Source of the DNA: Bacteroidales bacterium
GTDB taxonomy: Bacteria; Bacteroidota; Bacteroidia; Bacteroidales; VadinHA17
DNA: 64,000 nt
Assembly: GCA_029210565.1 (NCBI GenBank)
Contig: JARGFQ010000006.1
Span: 124,001 to 188,000, forward strand
Direction of reading: 5' to 3'
The notes beneath the pieces are model-generated. The model ran no database searches. It had not been told where the DNA came from and was given only the letters and a program-made list of their open reading frames with translations. Numbering within the stretch: position 1 is the first letter of the stretch; each line of letters opens with the position of its first letter. Positions 42,000 through 50,892 of this stretch are shown piece after piece. A program made the position numbers and the translations under genes.

Positions 42000-43808
42000 G
42001 GGATTTACATTGCCTCCTTATGCCTCATAGCAATCTTCCTGCCATCATCACGGTACATGCTGACGGTGAGCGAGATCCTCCTGGCTGTCAACTGGGTGGC
42101 AGAGGGCAGTTTCAGGACCAGGTTCAGCAGGCTGCGCTCTGACAGGGCAGCCATAGCCTTTATACTGATCTACATTCTGAGTGTTGTCGGGGTAATATGG
42201 TCCGAAGATCCGGTTTATGCATTCAGGCATGACCTGCTCCACAAGCTGCCCACGCTGTTCATGCCACTCATTGTGGCCACCAGCGTCCTGCCCGGAAGGA
42301 GGATGACCAGGGTGATCCTGCTACTCTTCATCTCATCGGTAGTTGTGGTTTCATTCATCGGTTTCTTCAGCAGGCTGACAGAGCCGGACGCTTCATACCG
42401 TGAAGCCTCACCCTTCATTCCGGGACTTTATCTAGGACTGATGGTGATCATTGCGGCTTTTCAGCTGCCGCTGCTGGCGCGGGCGGGTGCGGACAGGATG
42501 CTGAGGATGCGGCGTGGATCGCGAAAGCTAACTGTGAGGAAATCAGACACTGCAGGTGAGAGGCCGACGCCGGAAATGGATGAGAGGGGAAGGGAATCGG
42601 ACATTATCGGCAAGAAACCGATACCGGCGTCTGCCGACAGGGGAGATAGGCCGATGCCGGGTAAGATGCAGATGAGTGAAAGAGCCGATGTCGCAGAAGG
42701 ATCCTTGCCGGCACCGGACGATGAGGTAAATCTGCCTCTGCCGGCATGGGTGATCACCGGAAGCAGGAAGTTCTTCGTTGCAAGTCTTGCCATCTCCGCC
42801 TGGCTCATCTTCTTCCTCTTCCACCTGAGGACCCTTTCCGGAGTTGCCTCATTCGCTGCTGCCCTGATCTGCCTGACAGCAGTTCTTGCAGCAAGATCAA
42901 AAGGAATACTGTTAAAGATTTTCCTGCCTGCCCTGTTAATCATTGTTACTGCACTTGCGGCAGGGCCGACGGTCACCATCTGGAGGCAGACCCATTCAGA
43001 GACACCGGTCATTTTCAACAGCCTGGACAGCCGTACGAGCCGGGGCAATCCTTACCTCCATGATACCTTAAATATTATAAGGGAGAACGGCAACCCGGTC
43101 TACCTCTACATTGCCGACGGTGAGCTGAGGGAAGCATGGAATGCGAAGAGTACCGTTGATTATGACGGTACCAATCTGGCGGGACTGGAGCTCAGGGCTA
43201 CACTCTTCAGGTACATGTCATCACTCGGACTGCGGAAGGACGCAGAGGATTTCATGAGTCTCAATGACAAGGATATAGCAGCGGTGGAAAGAGGCGTCAC
43301 AAACCATCTGAACCTCAACCGTCCCGGCTTTTATGTAAGAGCCTACGAGGAGATGATGAGCCTGTACCTCTATTATGAAAGCTCACGGCAAATGACTGAA
43401 TGGGGCTCCCTGACAAAAAGGATTGATCTCTGGAGGGCATCATGGGAGGCATTCAGGGAGCGTCCGCTACTGGGATGGGGAACGGGCAGTATCCTGCCGG
43501 CGGTGGAACACGGGCTTCAGAAGAACGGCTCCACCCTGTCAGGACTCAACATGAAGCCGCACAGCCAGTATCTGTACATTATGGTTACGCTGGGAGTGGC
43601 AGGACTGATCATCACGGTGCTTCTCTACGCCTTCTTCGTTGTCAGGAGGCAAGCACACAGATCACTCATATTCATTCTATTCCTTGCAGTCTTCCTGGTA
43701 AATTTCCTTGGCAACAACTCCCTGGAGTCACAGCCGGGTCAGGACCTTTTCGTCTTCTTCTCCATGATATACGGATACTTTTATCTGCATGCCGAGCGGC
43801 AGGAGTGA
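41958..43808 (+). CDS. O-antigen ligase / polymerase-like membrane protein
   Basis: 616 residues with about ten membrane helices. Wzy_C/WaaL features: an N-terminal helix cluster, a large periplasmic loop (about residues 340-490), and WRASWEAFRERPLLGWGTGS with NMKPHSQYLYIMVTLGVAGL, the conserved periplasmic-loop-end segment with PHSQYL of O-antigen ligases. Unusual: a hydrophilic insert of about 85 residues (about 180-265) between two helices, built of degenerate xPxP repeats (RPTPE, KPIPA, RPMPG, LPAPD, LPLPA). Most likely joins or polymerises the polysaccharide made by the neighbouring enzymes. Confidence 0.82.
   Translation: MDADTNITRKNIHRGIYIASLCLIAIFLPSSRYMLTVSEILLAVNWVAEGSFRTRFSRLRSDRAAIAFILIYILSVVGVIWSEDPVYAFRHDLLHKLPTLFMPLIVATSVLPGRRMTRVILLLFISSVVVVSFIGFFSRLTEPDASYREASPFIPGLYLGLMVIIAAFQLPLLARAGADRMLRMRRGSRKLTVRKSDTAGERPTPEMDERGRESDIIGKKPIPASADRGDRPMPGKMQMSERADVAEGSLPAPDDEVNLPLPAWVITGSRKFFVASLAISAWLIFFLFHLRTLSGVASFAAALICLTAVLAARSKGILLKIFLPALLIIVTALAAGPTVTIWRQTHSETPVIFNSLDSRTSRGNPYLHDTLNIIRENGNPVYLYIADGELREAWNAKSTVDYDGTNLAGLELRATLFRYMSSLGLRKDAEDFMSLNDKDIAAVERGVTNHLNLNRPGFYVRAYEEMMSLYLYYESSRQMTEWGSLTKRIDLWRASWEAFRERPLLGWGTGSILPAVEHGLQKNGSTLSGLNMKPHSQYLYIMVTLGVAGLIITVLLYAFFVVRRQAHRSLIFILFLAVFLVNFLGNNSLESQPGQDLFVFFSMIYGYFYLHAERQE
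42555..42745 (+). repeat. In-frame degenerate repeat encoding a Pro-rich insert
   Basis: AGGCCGACGCCGG (42561), AAACCGATACCGG (42615) and AGGCCGATGCCGG (42648) recur at 54 and 33 bp, with weaker CCGGCACCGG and CTCTGCCGGC copies after them. The region encodes the charged xPxP-rich loop of the ligase-like protein. Confidence 0.6.
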
Positions 43809-43809
43809 T

Positions 43810-45009
43810 TTAGAGCCCCAGTTTTGTTCTTACTGCCATCGGCAGGGCATCTTTGTGGACCATTACAAATATGGTCTTTGCCCTTACGAAGTTCTCCGAC
43901 ATGTTCAGGTAGCCCCCGTGAGGATTCCTGTTGGTGCCCCATGAGTTTTTGGTTATATAGTATTTCGTGCCGTTCTGGTCCTTGACGATCCCGGTGAGAT
44001 GCATCAGGTGGTCATCAGTTGTGACGAAGGTCTCATAACCTGCCTGGCGTACCTCCTGCGTGACATCTATCTCCGGGTAGGGCTTGTCAAAGCTCAGTCC
44101 TGCCGCCCGGTCAGCCGTCCTGCTTTCAAAGCGGGCACGGTCAGTGCCGGCAAGGTTGTCGATTTTAGTCAGGTCGGGGTTGACGGCCACGCCATTGGCA
44201 TGAGAGAATCCCCTCTCGCTTACGTCGCCGTCCCAGTTAACAGTATAGCCTTTTATAAGAGCAGTGTCAATTACCATTATCAGCTCATCGAGTGGGACAT
44301 TGTGGAAGCGGTTCATCTCCCAGTTGTCGGGCACCTCTATCAGACCTTCAATATAGAAGGGGAAATGTGTGAAGGAGGTTATATGTACATAATCGTCCAT
44401 CTTCAGCCCCAGGCTGGCGGCAAAGGATGCAGGGGTGTAGCTCTGGCCTTCATAGGTGAATGTTTCGGGTGTTTCTCCCAGGTAGACGTCGAGGATGGCA
44501 CCGGTCACCTCCTGTGATTCGGGACTCATCTTTTTGAGCTTCACAGGTACGGCAGCCACGGCGTCAATATAGGACTGCAGCTCGCGGTGGTTGTGTATGG
44601 GAGAATCATAGCTGATGCCGGGGTAGGCTTCATCAGGCATGATGCCGTCCTCATCGAAGACCCGCAGCCATGAGGGTGAGAGGCTGCCCGGACCGAGGTT
44701 GCCCTTGCCCTGACGCAGGTAGTTGTCGTAAACCCTGTTCTCATAGGTTTTCCTGACGACGTACATCTCCGAGAGGTCAAATTCGCCTTTGCCCATACGG
44801 AGAAGCTCCGACTCCATGAAGGAGGTGGTTGCAAAGCACCAGCAGGTGCCCGTGGCCGACTGGTTCTTGACTGAAGTGGCCGGAAGAGAGACCACGGTGG
44901 TGAATTTGTAGCCTTCAGGAGCAGGGGGCTCCTTTTTGTTCTTTTTCTGTGACTGTAGCGGTGCGGCTGCCAGAAGCAGCGCGACGAAAGCAAAAAGCAC
45001 TTTTTTCAT
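43810..45009 (-). CDS. Bleomycin-hydrolase-like C1B cysteine peptidase, secreted
   Basis: 399 residues. Signal peptide MKKVLFAFVALLLAAAPLQS. Papain-clan catalytic residues: Gln50 and Cys56 in NQSATGTCWCFATTSF, His in DDHLMHLTGIVKDQNG, and Asn in YYITKNSWGTNRNPHGGYL. The PSWLRVFDEDGIMPDEAYPG segment and overall order fit aminopeptidase C/bleomycin hydrolase. Unlike cytoplasmic PepC, it carries an export signal, as is usual for Bacteroidota homologues, so it probably degrades peptides in the periplasm. It is convergent with the ligase-like gene (1-nt gap) and its leader contains a palindromic dispersed repeat. Confidence 0.9.
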   Translation of the reverse strand: MKKVLFAFVALLLAAAPLQSQKKNKKEPPAPEGYKFTTVVSLPATSVKNQSATGTCWCFATTSFMESELLRMGKGEFDLSEMYVVRKTYENRVYDNYLRQGKGNLGPGSLSPSWLRVFDEDGIMPDEAYPGISYDSPIHNHRELQSYIDAVAAVPVKLKKMSPESQEVTGAILDVYLGETPETFTYEGQSYTPASFAASLGLKMDDYVHITSFTHFPFYIEGLIEVPDNWEMNRFHNVPLDELIMVIDTALIKGYTVNWDGDVSERGFSHANGVAVNPDLTKIDNLAGTDRARFESRTADRAAGLSFDKPYPEIDVTQEVRQAGYETFVTTDDHLMHLTGIVKDQNGTKYYITKNSWGTNRNPHGGYLNMSENFVRAKTIFVMVHKDALPMAVRTKLGL

Positions 45010-45030
45010 TCGATTATTTTTTTATTATTT

Positions 45031-45104
45031 CAATGGTCGGATGGAACTTGCATGTAGTAAAATAATCATCTTCATTTGAGGGATGCTACTCATGTAAGTT
45101 TCAT
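45031..45104. repeat. Palindromic dispersed element, copy 2 (leader of the C1 peptidase)
   Basis: ATGGAACTTGCATG (45041-45054) and CATGTAAGTTTCAT (45091-45104) are inverted arms with two mismatches around 36 nt, matching the element at 11741-11809 in arms and in the ATTAATCAT/AATAATCAT spacer. It lies between the promoter at 45140-45170 and the start codon, so it would be in the 5' UTR. Confidence 0.75.
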
Positions 45105-45139
45105 ATTCTTTTCGTTTGTTTATGCCGTTATGAATGAAC

Positions 45140-45170
45140 CAAAATTATCCAAATATTCTGAAAGGTCAAA
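45140..45170 (-). promoter_or_regulatory. Consensus promoter of the C1 peptidase
   Basis: On the minus strand, TTTG (45167-45170), a 19-nt spacer, then TAATTTTG (45140-45147): a full match to the Bacteroidota TTTG-N19-TAnnTTTG pattern. Predicted transcript carries a leader of about 125 nt containing the palindromic repeat. The rest of the 276-nt gap to yraN shows no gene. Confidence 0.7.
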
Positions 45171-45285
45171 TGTTGTTCAACATTGAGGCATCGGCAGCCT
45201 GTGAGATCATATTTTAAGGGGAGACAACCTGTAAATGGAGTGATCCGTTGCCCGACGACTGTTTACGTGGTGATGTAAACTGAAT

Positions 45286-45648
45286 TCACAGGGTGGGATA
45301 GAAGGCGTTTTCTATATGGTCTATCCCCGGAACGGGGTCATCAAATATTACAGTGATAATGTCAAACCTGGCCTCTTTGGCGATGCCGTTGCGTTCGATG
45401 TAATTCGAGGCAGCATAGATGATGGTTCTTTGCTTGGGTACATTCACCGCCTCGGCGGGATGCACCTGGTAACCGGCCGAGCGGCTCTTGACCTCAACGA
45501 AGACGATGAACTCGCTGTTCTCGGCAATGATGTCTATCTCTGTGCGTCCCGATCTCCAGTTTCTGTCGCGGATGGTATATTCGTGCTGTCGCAGGTATCC
45601 GCAAGCCAGCTCTTCTCCCAGGTCGCCAAGTGCGGCTTTGTCGTGCAT
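45286..45648 (-). CDS. yraN: YraN/UPF0102 endonuclease-fold protein
   Basis: 120 residues: GDLGEELACGYLRQHEYTIR, DRNWRSGRTEIDIIAENSEF and IVFVEVKSRSAGYQVHPAEA, giving the E...D...ExK pattern of the restriction-endonuclease-like fold of UPF0102. Typical size. Function is not firmly known. One nucleotide downstream of the response regulator, same strand. Confidence 0.93.
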   Translation of the reverse strand: MHDKAALGDLGEELACGYLRQHEYTIRDRNWRSGRTEIDIIAENSEFIVFVEVKSRSAGYQVHPAEAVNVPKQRTIIYAASNYIERNGIAKEARFDIITVIFDDPVPGIDHIENAFYPTL

Positions 45649-45649
45649 C

Positions 45650-46291
45650 TCAGATCTCTATCAGCCTGTTCCTGATGGCGTAGAGGATCAGGCTGGCGGT
45701 ATTTTTTGATCCGGTCTTTGCCAGCAGGTTGGCCCGGTGCTTGTCGACGGTGCGCTTGCTGATGAAGAGAGCGCCGGCGATCTCATGGTTGGACAGCCCC
45801 TCGCATATCTTCAGCAGTATCTCTTTTTCCCTCCTGGAGAGGCTTGAGCTCTTCTCTTCCTGTTCCCTGTTTTTGATGCGCCTGATGACGTGGTAGAGCA
45901 GCTCCTGGGAGAAGTAGTTGCCGCCGCGGTAGACGGCAATCACTGCATCATGCACCTCCGAGATATCGGAGTCCTTGAGGATGAAACCCCTGGCTCCGGC
46001 TTCGACCATCCGGTAGTAGTATTCCTCCTCGCCGTACATCGAGAGGGCGATGACGCTTATGTCAGGATGGAGGCGGGTTAGTTGTGCCGTTGCCTCCGCC
46101 CCGTCCATCACGGGCATGCTTATATCCATCAGGACGATGTCTGCCGGGCAGGCTTCTATTGCCTTCAGCAGTTCCTCGCCGTTTGATGCTTCGGCCACCA
46201 CCTCAAATTCGCTGTAGGCGCCGAGGAGGATCTTCAGCCCGTTGCGGAAGAGCTGATGATCGTCAGCCAGTGCTATTCTAATCTTGTCCAT
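45650..46291 (-). CDS. NarL/FixJ-family response regulator
   Basis: 213 residues: receiver domain (IRIALADDHQLFRNGLKILL, Asp56 in IVLMDISMPVMDGAEA, VIALSMYGEEEY, GFILKDSDISEV) and C-terminal LuxR-type HTH (LSRREKEILLKICEGLSNHE, ISKRTVDKHRANLLAKTGSK). Lies 91 nt downstream of a NarX-type histidine kinase on the same strand, its presumed partner. The gap holds dispersed repeats. Regulon not evident. Confidence 0.93.
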   Translation of the reverse strand: MDKIRIALADDHQLFRNGLKILLGAYSEFEVVAEASNGEELLKAIEACPADIVLMDISMPVMDGAEATAQLTRLHPDISVIALSMYGEEEYYYRMVEAGARGFILKDSDISEVHDAVIAVYRGGNYFSQELLYHVIRRIKNREQEEKSSSLSRREKEILLKICEGLSNHEIAGALFISKRTVDKHRANLLAKTGSKNTASLILYAIRNRLIEI

Positions 46292-46293
46292 AC

Positions 46294-46378
46294 ATCTACA
46301 ATACCTTAATCCCCGATACGCCTTCCCGCTATTGGGGCAGGCGCTACGCGGTATGACTGCCGACTGCCGACTGCCGGC
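46294..46378. repeat. Dispersed repeats between histidine kinase and response regulator
   Basis: CTACAATACCTTAAT (46296-46310) is shared with 9480-9494; CCCCGATACG-CTTCC-CGCTATTGGGG forms an imperfect hairpin; and ACTGCCGACTGCCGACTGCC (46356-46375) belongs to the GACTGCCGACT family. Three repeat families are nested in 85 nt. Confidence 0.7.
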
Positions 46379-46382
46379 TGGC

Positions 46383-47330
46383 CTACTGATCCACCCTGAT
46401 CAGCGCGCTGGTTCCCTTGCCCTTTGCGCTTTCCAGGACGAAGACGCCGTCGACGGAACGTACCCTGGTTTCGATGTTGGGGATGCCCATACCCACTGCC
46501 TCCTCCGAGGAGAGCTTCTCCATGTCAAATCCCCTCCCGTTATCAAGGTACTGCAAGGTAATTATTTTTTGGTGCCGGTGAAGGTCGATCTCGATCTTTG
46601 ATGCCCCGGAGTGCTTCATCGCATTGCTGATCAACTCGCAGGCAGCCCTGTAGATCACCACCTCCTTGTCGCCGTCAAACCTTTCTCCCTCCATGTTGGT
46701 GCGGAAATCTATATTTACGCTCCGGGTGCTGTTAATCTTTGCAGCAAAGGTGCTGATGGCGCTTGCCAGCCCCAGGTTTGTAAGGACATGAGGACTCATG
46801 TTGTTTGAGATCTCCTTGATGGTGTTGAGCGCCTCATTAACGACATGGGAGGTGTTGTTGAGTATCTCCGTTCCGACCGGGTCAGTCACCCTGTTGGTGA
46901 GGGCCGAGAGCGACATCTTCACCGTTGAGAGCAGCGGCCCCAGTCCATCGTGCAGGTCCTTGGCAAATCTCTTCTTCTCGGTCTCTTCTGTATTGATTAC
47001 TGCGTTCAGCAGCCTGCGCTCCGACCTGGTGCGGTCTATCTCGGCACGCTTGAGGGAGTAGAAGAGCTCCCTTATAAGGATAACCCCGGTGATGATCATC
47101 ACGGAAATGAGAACGTTCATCCATTCGTCAGCCATCATCAGCTCAAAGGAGGGTTTGCCCTGGAAATACTCAATGAACTGTATCAGTGTCCGCACTGCCA
47201 TAAGCACAAAGGAGGAGGAGAGAAGGATCCATGAGACCCGGTACCGTGTCAGCTTCATGAACCGCAGCGCTATGCCTGCAGCTACTATTTGTAGCACGAT
47301 GGAGATGAACAGGGCGATCAGGCGTATCAT
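46383..47330 (-). CDS. NarX-type sensor histidine kinase
   Basis: 315 residues: three N-terminal membrane helices (about 2-23, 34-52, 72-90) with almost no periplasmic domain, a coiled linker, then HisKA_3 with phospho-acceptor His127 in KRFAKDLHDGLGPLLSTVKM, and an HATPase_c domain (YRAACELISNAMKHSGASKI, YLDNGRGFD, GMGIPNIETRVRSVDG). The minimal extracytoplasmic part suggests sensing within the membrane or of a cytoplasmic signal. Pairs with the NarL-type regulator downstream; divergent from the TonB receptor gene. Confidence 0.92.
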   Translation of the reverse strand: MIRLIALFISIVLQIVAAGIALRFMKLTRYRVSWILLSSSFVLMAVRTLIQFIEYFQGKPSFELMMADEWMNVLISVMIITGVILIRELFYSLKRAEIDRTRSERRLLNAVINTEETEKKRFAKDLHDGLGPLLSTVKMSLSALTNRVTDPVGTEILNNTSHVVNEALNTIKEISNNMSPHVLTNLGLASAISTFAAKINSTRSVNIDFRTNMEGERFDGDKEVVIYRAACELISNAMKHSGASKIEIDLHRHQKIITLQYLDNGRGFDMEKLSSEEAVGMGIPNIETRVRSVDGVFVLESAKGKGTSALIRVDQ

Positions 47331-47369
47331 TGCAACAAAAATTTAATTTCTGTAAAAGTAGGAGTTTAT

Positions 47370-47377
47370 TACCTTTG
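47370..47377 (+). promoter_or_regulatory. Candidate -7 box for the first TonB receptor
   Basis: TACCTTTG fits TAnnTTTG and would give an approximately 205-nt leader. The leader duplicated in front of the second receptor begins just downstream of this box, so the box itself is not part of the duplication. Confidence 0.5.
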
Positions 47378-47381
47378 GGGT

Positions 47382-47586
47382 GCCAAAAAGCGAAAATGAA
47401 AGACTCATAACCTATTCAAAACGCGTTAAAAAGTTGTTAATAATAACGAAATGTCAATTCTGTCTTATTCTCCGGGTAGCAGTAATTTAACGATCGGCCC
47501 CCGGGGCATGGCGTATCTATGGCAATTAACTAATCATTAATAATTTACAACGAACAACAACCATAAACCTTCTAACTTTACCAATC
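47382..47586 (+). repeat. Long 5' leader, copy 1 (direct repeat with 50950-51153)
   Basis: About 205 nt nearly identical to 50950-51153, starting GCCAAAAAG-GAAAATGAAAGAC and running through AAAACGCGTTAAAAAGTTG, GTAATTTAACG, AATTAACTAATCAT and CAACAACCATAAACC into the start codon. The two copies differ at scattered positions, most in the middle (around GGGCATGGCG / AGGACAAGACG). Its conservation as non-coding sequence suggests a shared post-transcriptional or promoter element, or a recent duplication. Confidence 0.85.
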
Positions 47587-50500
47587 ATGCGAAAACTAAA
47601 ATTCATTTTCATGCTGTTGTCTCTGTTCCTGGGGACAGCCACCATGATGGCGCAGACAACGACCTCGACCCTCAGCGGTAATATTACCGAGGATAACGGT
47701 GATCCTCTGGCAGGGGCAACAGTCATTGCCACCCATCAACCATCAGGCACGAAGTACGGTGCCATTGCAAACAGCCAGGGTCTATTCTCCATTCAGGGTA
47801 TGCGTCCCGGCGGCCCCTACACGGTTAGTGTGAGTTTCGTCGGCTACAAGACCATGGATTATACTGACATCACCCTCTACCTGGGAGAGACTTTCAACAT
47901 CAATGCCAGTCTCACAGGCACAGTTACGGAAGTGACTGAGATTGTAGTTGTCGGAGCAAGACCCTCAAAGTTCAACACCACAAAAACGGGTGCTACCGTC
48001 AACATTTCAAATGAACGGATGATATCGTTACCCACGATTAACAGAAGTATCAACGATATGGCGAAGTTTTCTCCCTACAGCAACGGGATGAGTTTCGCCG
48101 GTGGTGACGGGCGTTCGACAAACTTCACCGTCGACGGATCCAACTTAAACAACAACTTTGGTCTGGGCAGCAACCTGCCGGGAGGGGGCAACCCCATTTC
48201 GCTGGATGCCATCGAAGAGGTACAGGTTGTCATTGCTCCTTTTGATGTTCGCCAGACCAACTTTATCGGTGGTGGTATCAATGCGATCACCAAATCTGGT
48301 AACAACACCTTCAGGGGATCGGCCTATACCTACTATGTAAATCAGGATATGCGCGGCAACAAGATTGGCGACTATGACTTCGGCGACAGAGCTAAAGAAT
48401 CCAACTCAATCTACGGTTTCACGGTTGGTGGTCCCATCATCAAGAACAAACTGTTCTTCTTCGGTAACTTTGAATATGAGAGTAGTCCGCAGCAGGTTAT
48501 CCGCTGGCGTGCCTCAACTGACGGCGTCTCGGATCAGCAGACCATTTCACGCACGACTGAAGAAGATCTTCAGACTGTATCAGACTACCTGAGATCCAAA
48601 TACGGATACGAAACAGGATCCTTCACAGATTTCCCCGCCAATGAATCAAACCTGAAGTACCTGGTTCGGCTCGACTGGAACATCAATGATGCCAACAAGC
48701 TGAGCGTCCGTTTCAATCACACAAAGAACGCGGCATGGAATCCTCCTAACGGAAACTCAACCGACGGCAGCTACCGTGACCGTAAGAAGTACCGTGTAGG
48801 AGAATATTCAATGTCCTACGCCAATTCGATGTATTCAATGGACAACATTGTTAACTCCGGATCACTGGAATTGAACAGCCGGTTCTCCAACAACATGTCG
48901 AATCAGCTGCTGGTGACCTACTCCGATATCCAGGATGTCCGCGGGTCTACTTCCGAGCCGTTTCCGTTCATAGATATTATGGGTGGTGATCTTGGCACAG
49001 GCGTTGATGCACTGGCACCCTATATCTCCGCCGGATACGAGTTGTTTACATGGAACAACGGTGTGAAGAACAGGATTATCACCGCAACAGACAACTTCAC
49101 CTATTATGTGGATGCTCATAAACTGACTGCAGGTGCCAGTTTTGAATACCAGATGGCTGACAATAACTACATGCGCAGCGGTACGGGTTACTACCGCTAT
49201 TACAGTTTGAGTGATTTTCTCAGTGGAGCAGCACCTGTTGACTTTGCGCTGACCTACGGTGCCAACGGCGAGCTTGTTCCTTCCAATGCCGTCAAATTTA
49301 CTCAGATAGGAGCCTATGTTCAGGATGAGTGGACCCCGGTACAGAATTTTAAACTGACGGTCGGTTTACGTGCTGACAACATTACTTTTGTTGATGATAT
49401 CATAACCAACAATGCCATCCTGGCTCTCGATTTCGGCGGCCGCCACATCAATACCGGAGAATGGCCCACACCGAAGATCAACCTCTCACCGCGCGCCGGG
49501 TTTACATGGGACGTTAACGGGGACAGATCACTGGTGGTTCGCGGTGGAACCGGGATTTTTACCGGTCGGCTTCCGCTTGTATTCTTCACCAACATGCCTT
49601 CGAACGCCGGCATGAACCAGTTGCTGATGAAGGTTCAGACCCGTTTCAACTCAGATGGTACCGTTAGCGAACGTGATCCGCGGTTAGACCTTCTGACAGG
49701 CGACATGCTGACTGATGTTTCTGCAATGATCGACAGGCTGGATTTCCAGACAGTGGTAACCCCGGAAGACGGCAGCGTACCGAGTTCAATTGCAGGTGTG
49801 GATCCCGATTTCAGGATGCCCCAGGTGTGGAAAACATCGGCAGCTGTTGATTATAAAATTCCTGCAGATTTCCCGTTCAACCTCACAGCCGAAGGTATCT
49901 TTACCAAAAGCATAAACGCTATCAGGCTCGAGAATTACCTAATAAGAAATCCGGATGCGACCTGGGATAAATTTGCAGGACCAGACAACCGCTACATCTT
50001 CCCGACAGATTACAGGTACTACACCTCAGTCAGGGATGCTGCTGTGCTTGTCAATACCAACAAAGGCTATGGCTACACCCTGAACCTTACCCTCAACGCC
50101 GAGCCGGTTGAGAATCTCGATATCATGGCTGCCTATACCAGGACAGAGATGAAGGAGGTTTCCGGCATGCCGGGCAGTAATGCCAACTCGGCATGGTCAG
50201 GCCTTATTACTGTTAACGGTCCGAACAACGCCACCGTACAGCGGTCGCAGTATGTGGTTCCCGATAAGGCTATTGCTGCAATAACTTATCGCATTCCTTA
50301 CCTGAATGATCATATGACTTCATCATTCAGCCTCTTCTATGCAGGTTATACACCTTACGGTAACAGCTTCACCTATTCGAACGACATGAACGGTGACAAC
50401 GTGACCAATGACCTGATCTATATCCCGAAAGAAAAGGGTGAAATACGTTTCGTATCGGCTGCCGATGAAGATGCATTCTTTGATTTCATGGAGCAGGATA

Positions 50501-50871
50501 AATATCTCAGCAGGCACAAGGGAGAATATGCTGAGGCTTATGCTGCACGTGCACCCTGGGTGAACAGGTTCGATTTCCGTTTTGTACAGGACTTCTCTGT
50601 CAAAGCCGGTAACACCAGGAACACCCTTCAGCTGACTGTTGACGTGCTCAACGCAGGCAACCTGCTGAATTCAAACTGGGGAGTCCATCAGAACATGGCT
50701 GTCAGCAACTACGGCGCCATTCTGAAGTATGAAGGAGCTGAGATTGGAAATGTTCCTACCTTCTCAATGGTGAAGGTTGATGATGCCTACCCGACCCAGA
50801 CCTATGATACATATCTGAATATCAGCCAGGTATGGAGGTTGCAGGTTGGACTGCGCTATATCTTCAACTAG
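47587..50871 (+). CDS. TonB-dependent receptor with carboxypeptidase-regulatory domain (first paralogue)
   Basis: 1094 residues. Signal peptide MRKLKFIFMLLSLFLGTATM with MAQ cleavage region; CarboxypepD_reg-like domain about 28-115 (TSTLSGNITEDNGDPLAGAT, SVSFVGYKTMDYTD); plug domain with NFTVDGSNLNNNFG, DAIEEVQVVIAPFDVRQTNF, GGGINAITKSGNN; then a long 22-strand-type barrel ending in WRLQVGLRYIFN. This is the Oar/OmpA-like class rather than SusC, and no susD homologue follows. Uptake substrate unknown. Followed by a terminator hairpin. Confidence 0.9.
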   Translation: MRKLKFIFMLLSLFLGTATMMAQTTTSTLSGNITEDNGDPLAGATVIATHQPSGTKYGAIANSQGLFSIQGMRPGGPYTVSVSFVGYKTMDYTDITLYLGETFNINASLTGTVTEVTEIVVVGARPSKFNTTKTGATVNISNERMISLPTINRSINDMAKFSPYSNGMSFAGGDGRSTNFTVDGSNLNNNFGLGSNLPGGGNPISLDAIEEVQVVIAPFDVRQTNFIGGGINAITKSGNNTFRGSAYTYYVNQDMRGNKIGDYDFGDRAKESNSIYGFTVGGPIIKNKLFFFGNFEYESSPQQVIRWRASTDGVSDQQTISRTTEEDLQTVSDYLRSKYGYETGSFTDFPANESNLKYLVRLDWNINDANKLSVRFNHTKNAAWNPPNGNSTDGSYRDRKKYRVGEYSMSYANSMYSMDNIVNSGSLELNSRFSNNMSNQLLVTYSDIQDVRGSTSEPFPFIDIMGGDLGTGVDALAPYISAGYELFTWNNGVKNRIITATDNFTYYVDAHKLTAGASFEYQMADNNYMRSGTGYYRYYSLSDFLSGAAPVDFALTYGANGELVPSNAVKFTQIGAYVQDEWTPVQNFKLTVGLRADNITFVDDIITNNAILALDFGGRHINTGEWPTPKINLSPRAGFTWDVNGDRSLVVRGGTGIFTGRLPLVFFTNMPSNAGMNQLLMKVQTRFNSDGTVSERDPRLDLLTGDMLTDVSAMIDRLDFQTVVTPEDGSVPSSIAGVDPDFRMPQVWKTSAAVDYKIPADFPFNLTAEGIFTKSINAIRLENYLIRNPDATWDKFAGPDNRYIFPTDYRYYTSVRDAAVLVNTNKGYGYTLNLTLNAEPVENLDIMAAYTRTEMKEVSGMPGSNANSAWSGLITVNGPNNATVQRSQYVVPDKAIAAITYRIPYLNDHMTSSFSLFYAGYTPYGNSFTYSNDMNGDNVTNDLIYIPKEKGEIRFVSAADEDAFFDFMEQDKYLSRHKGEYAEAYAARAPWVNRFDFRFVQDFSVKAGNTRNTLQLTVDVLNAGNLLNSNWGVHQNMAVSNYGAILKYEGAEIGNVPTFSMVKVDDAYPTQTYDTYLNISQVWRLQVGLRYIFN

Positions 50872-50892
50872 ACGCAGATTTACACTGAGATA

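Noticed and set aside
45286..45648. Restriction endonuclease
   Set aside because: The ExK nuclease-like motif belongs to UPF0102/YraN; no methyltransferase partner is present.
46294..46378. CRISPR-like short repeats between kinase and regulator
   Set aside because: Only short tandem words (GACTGCCGACT) without regular spacers; no cas genes in the window.
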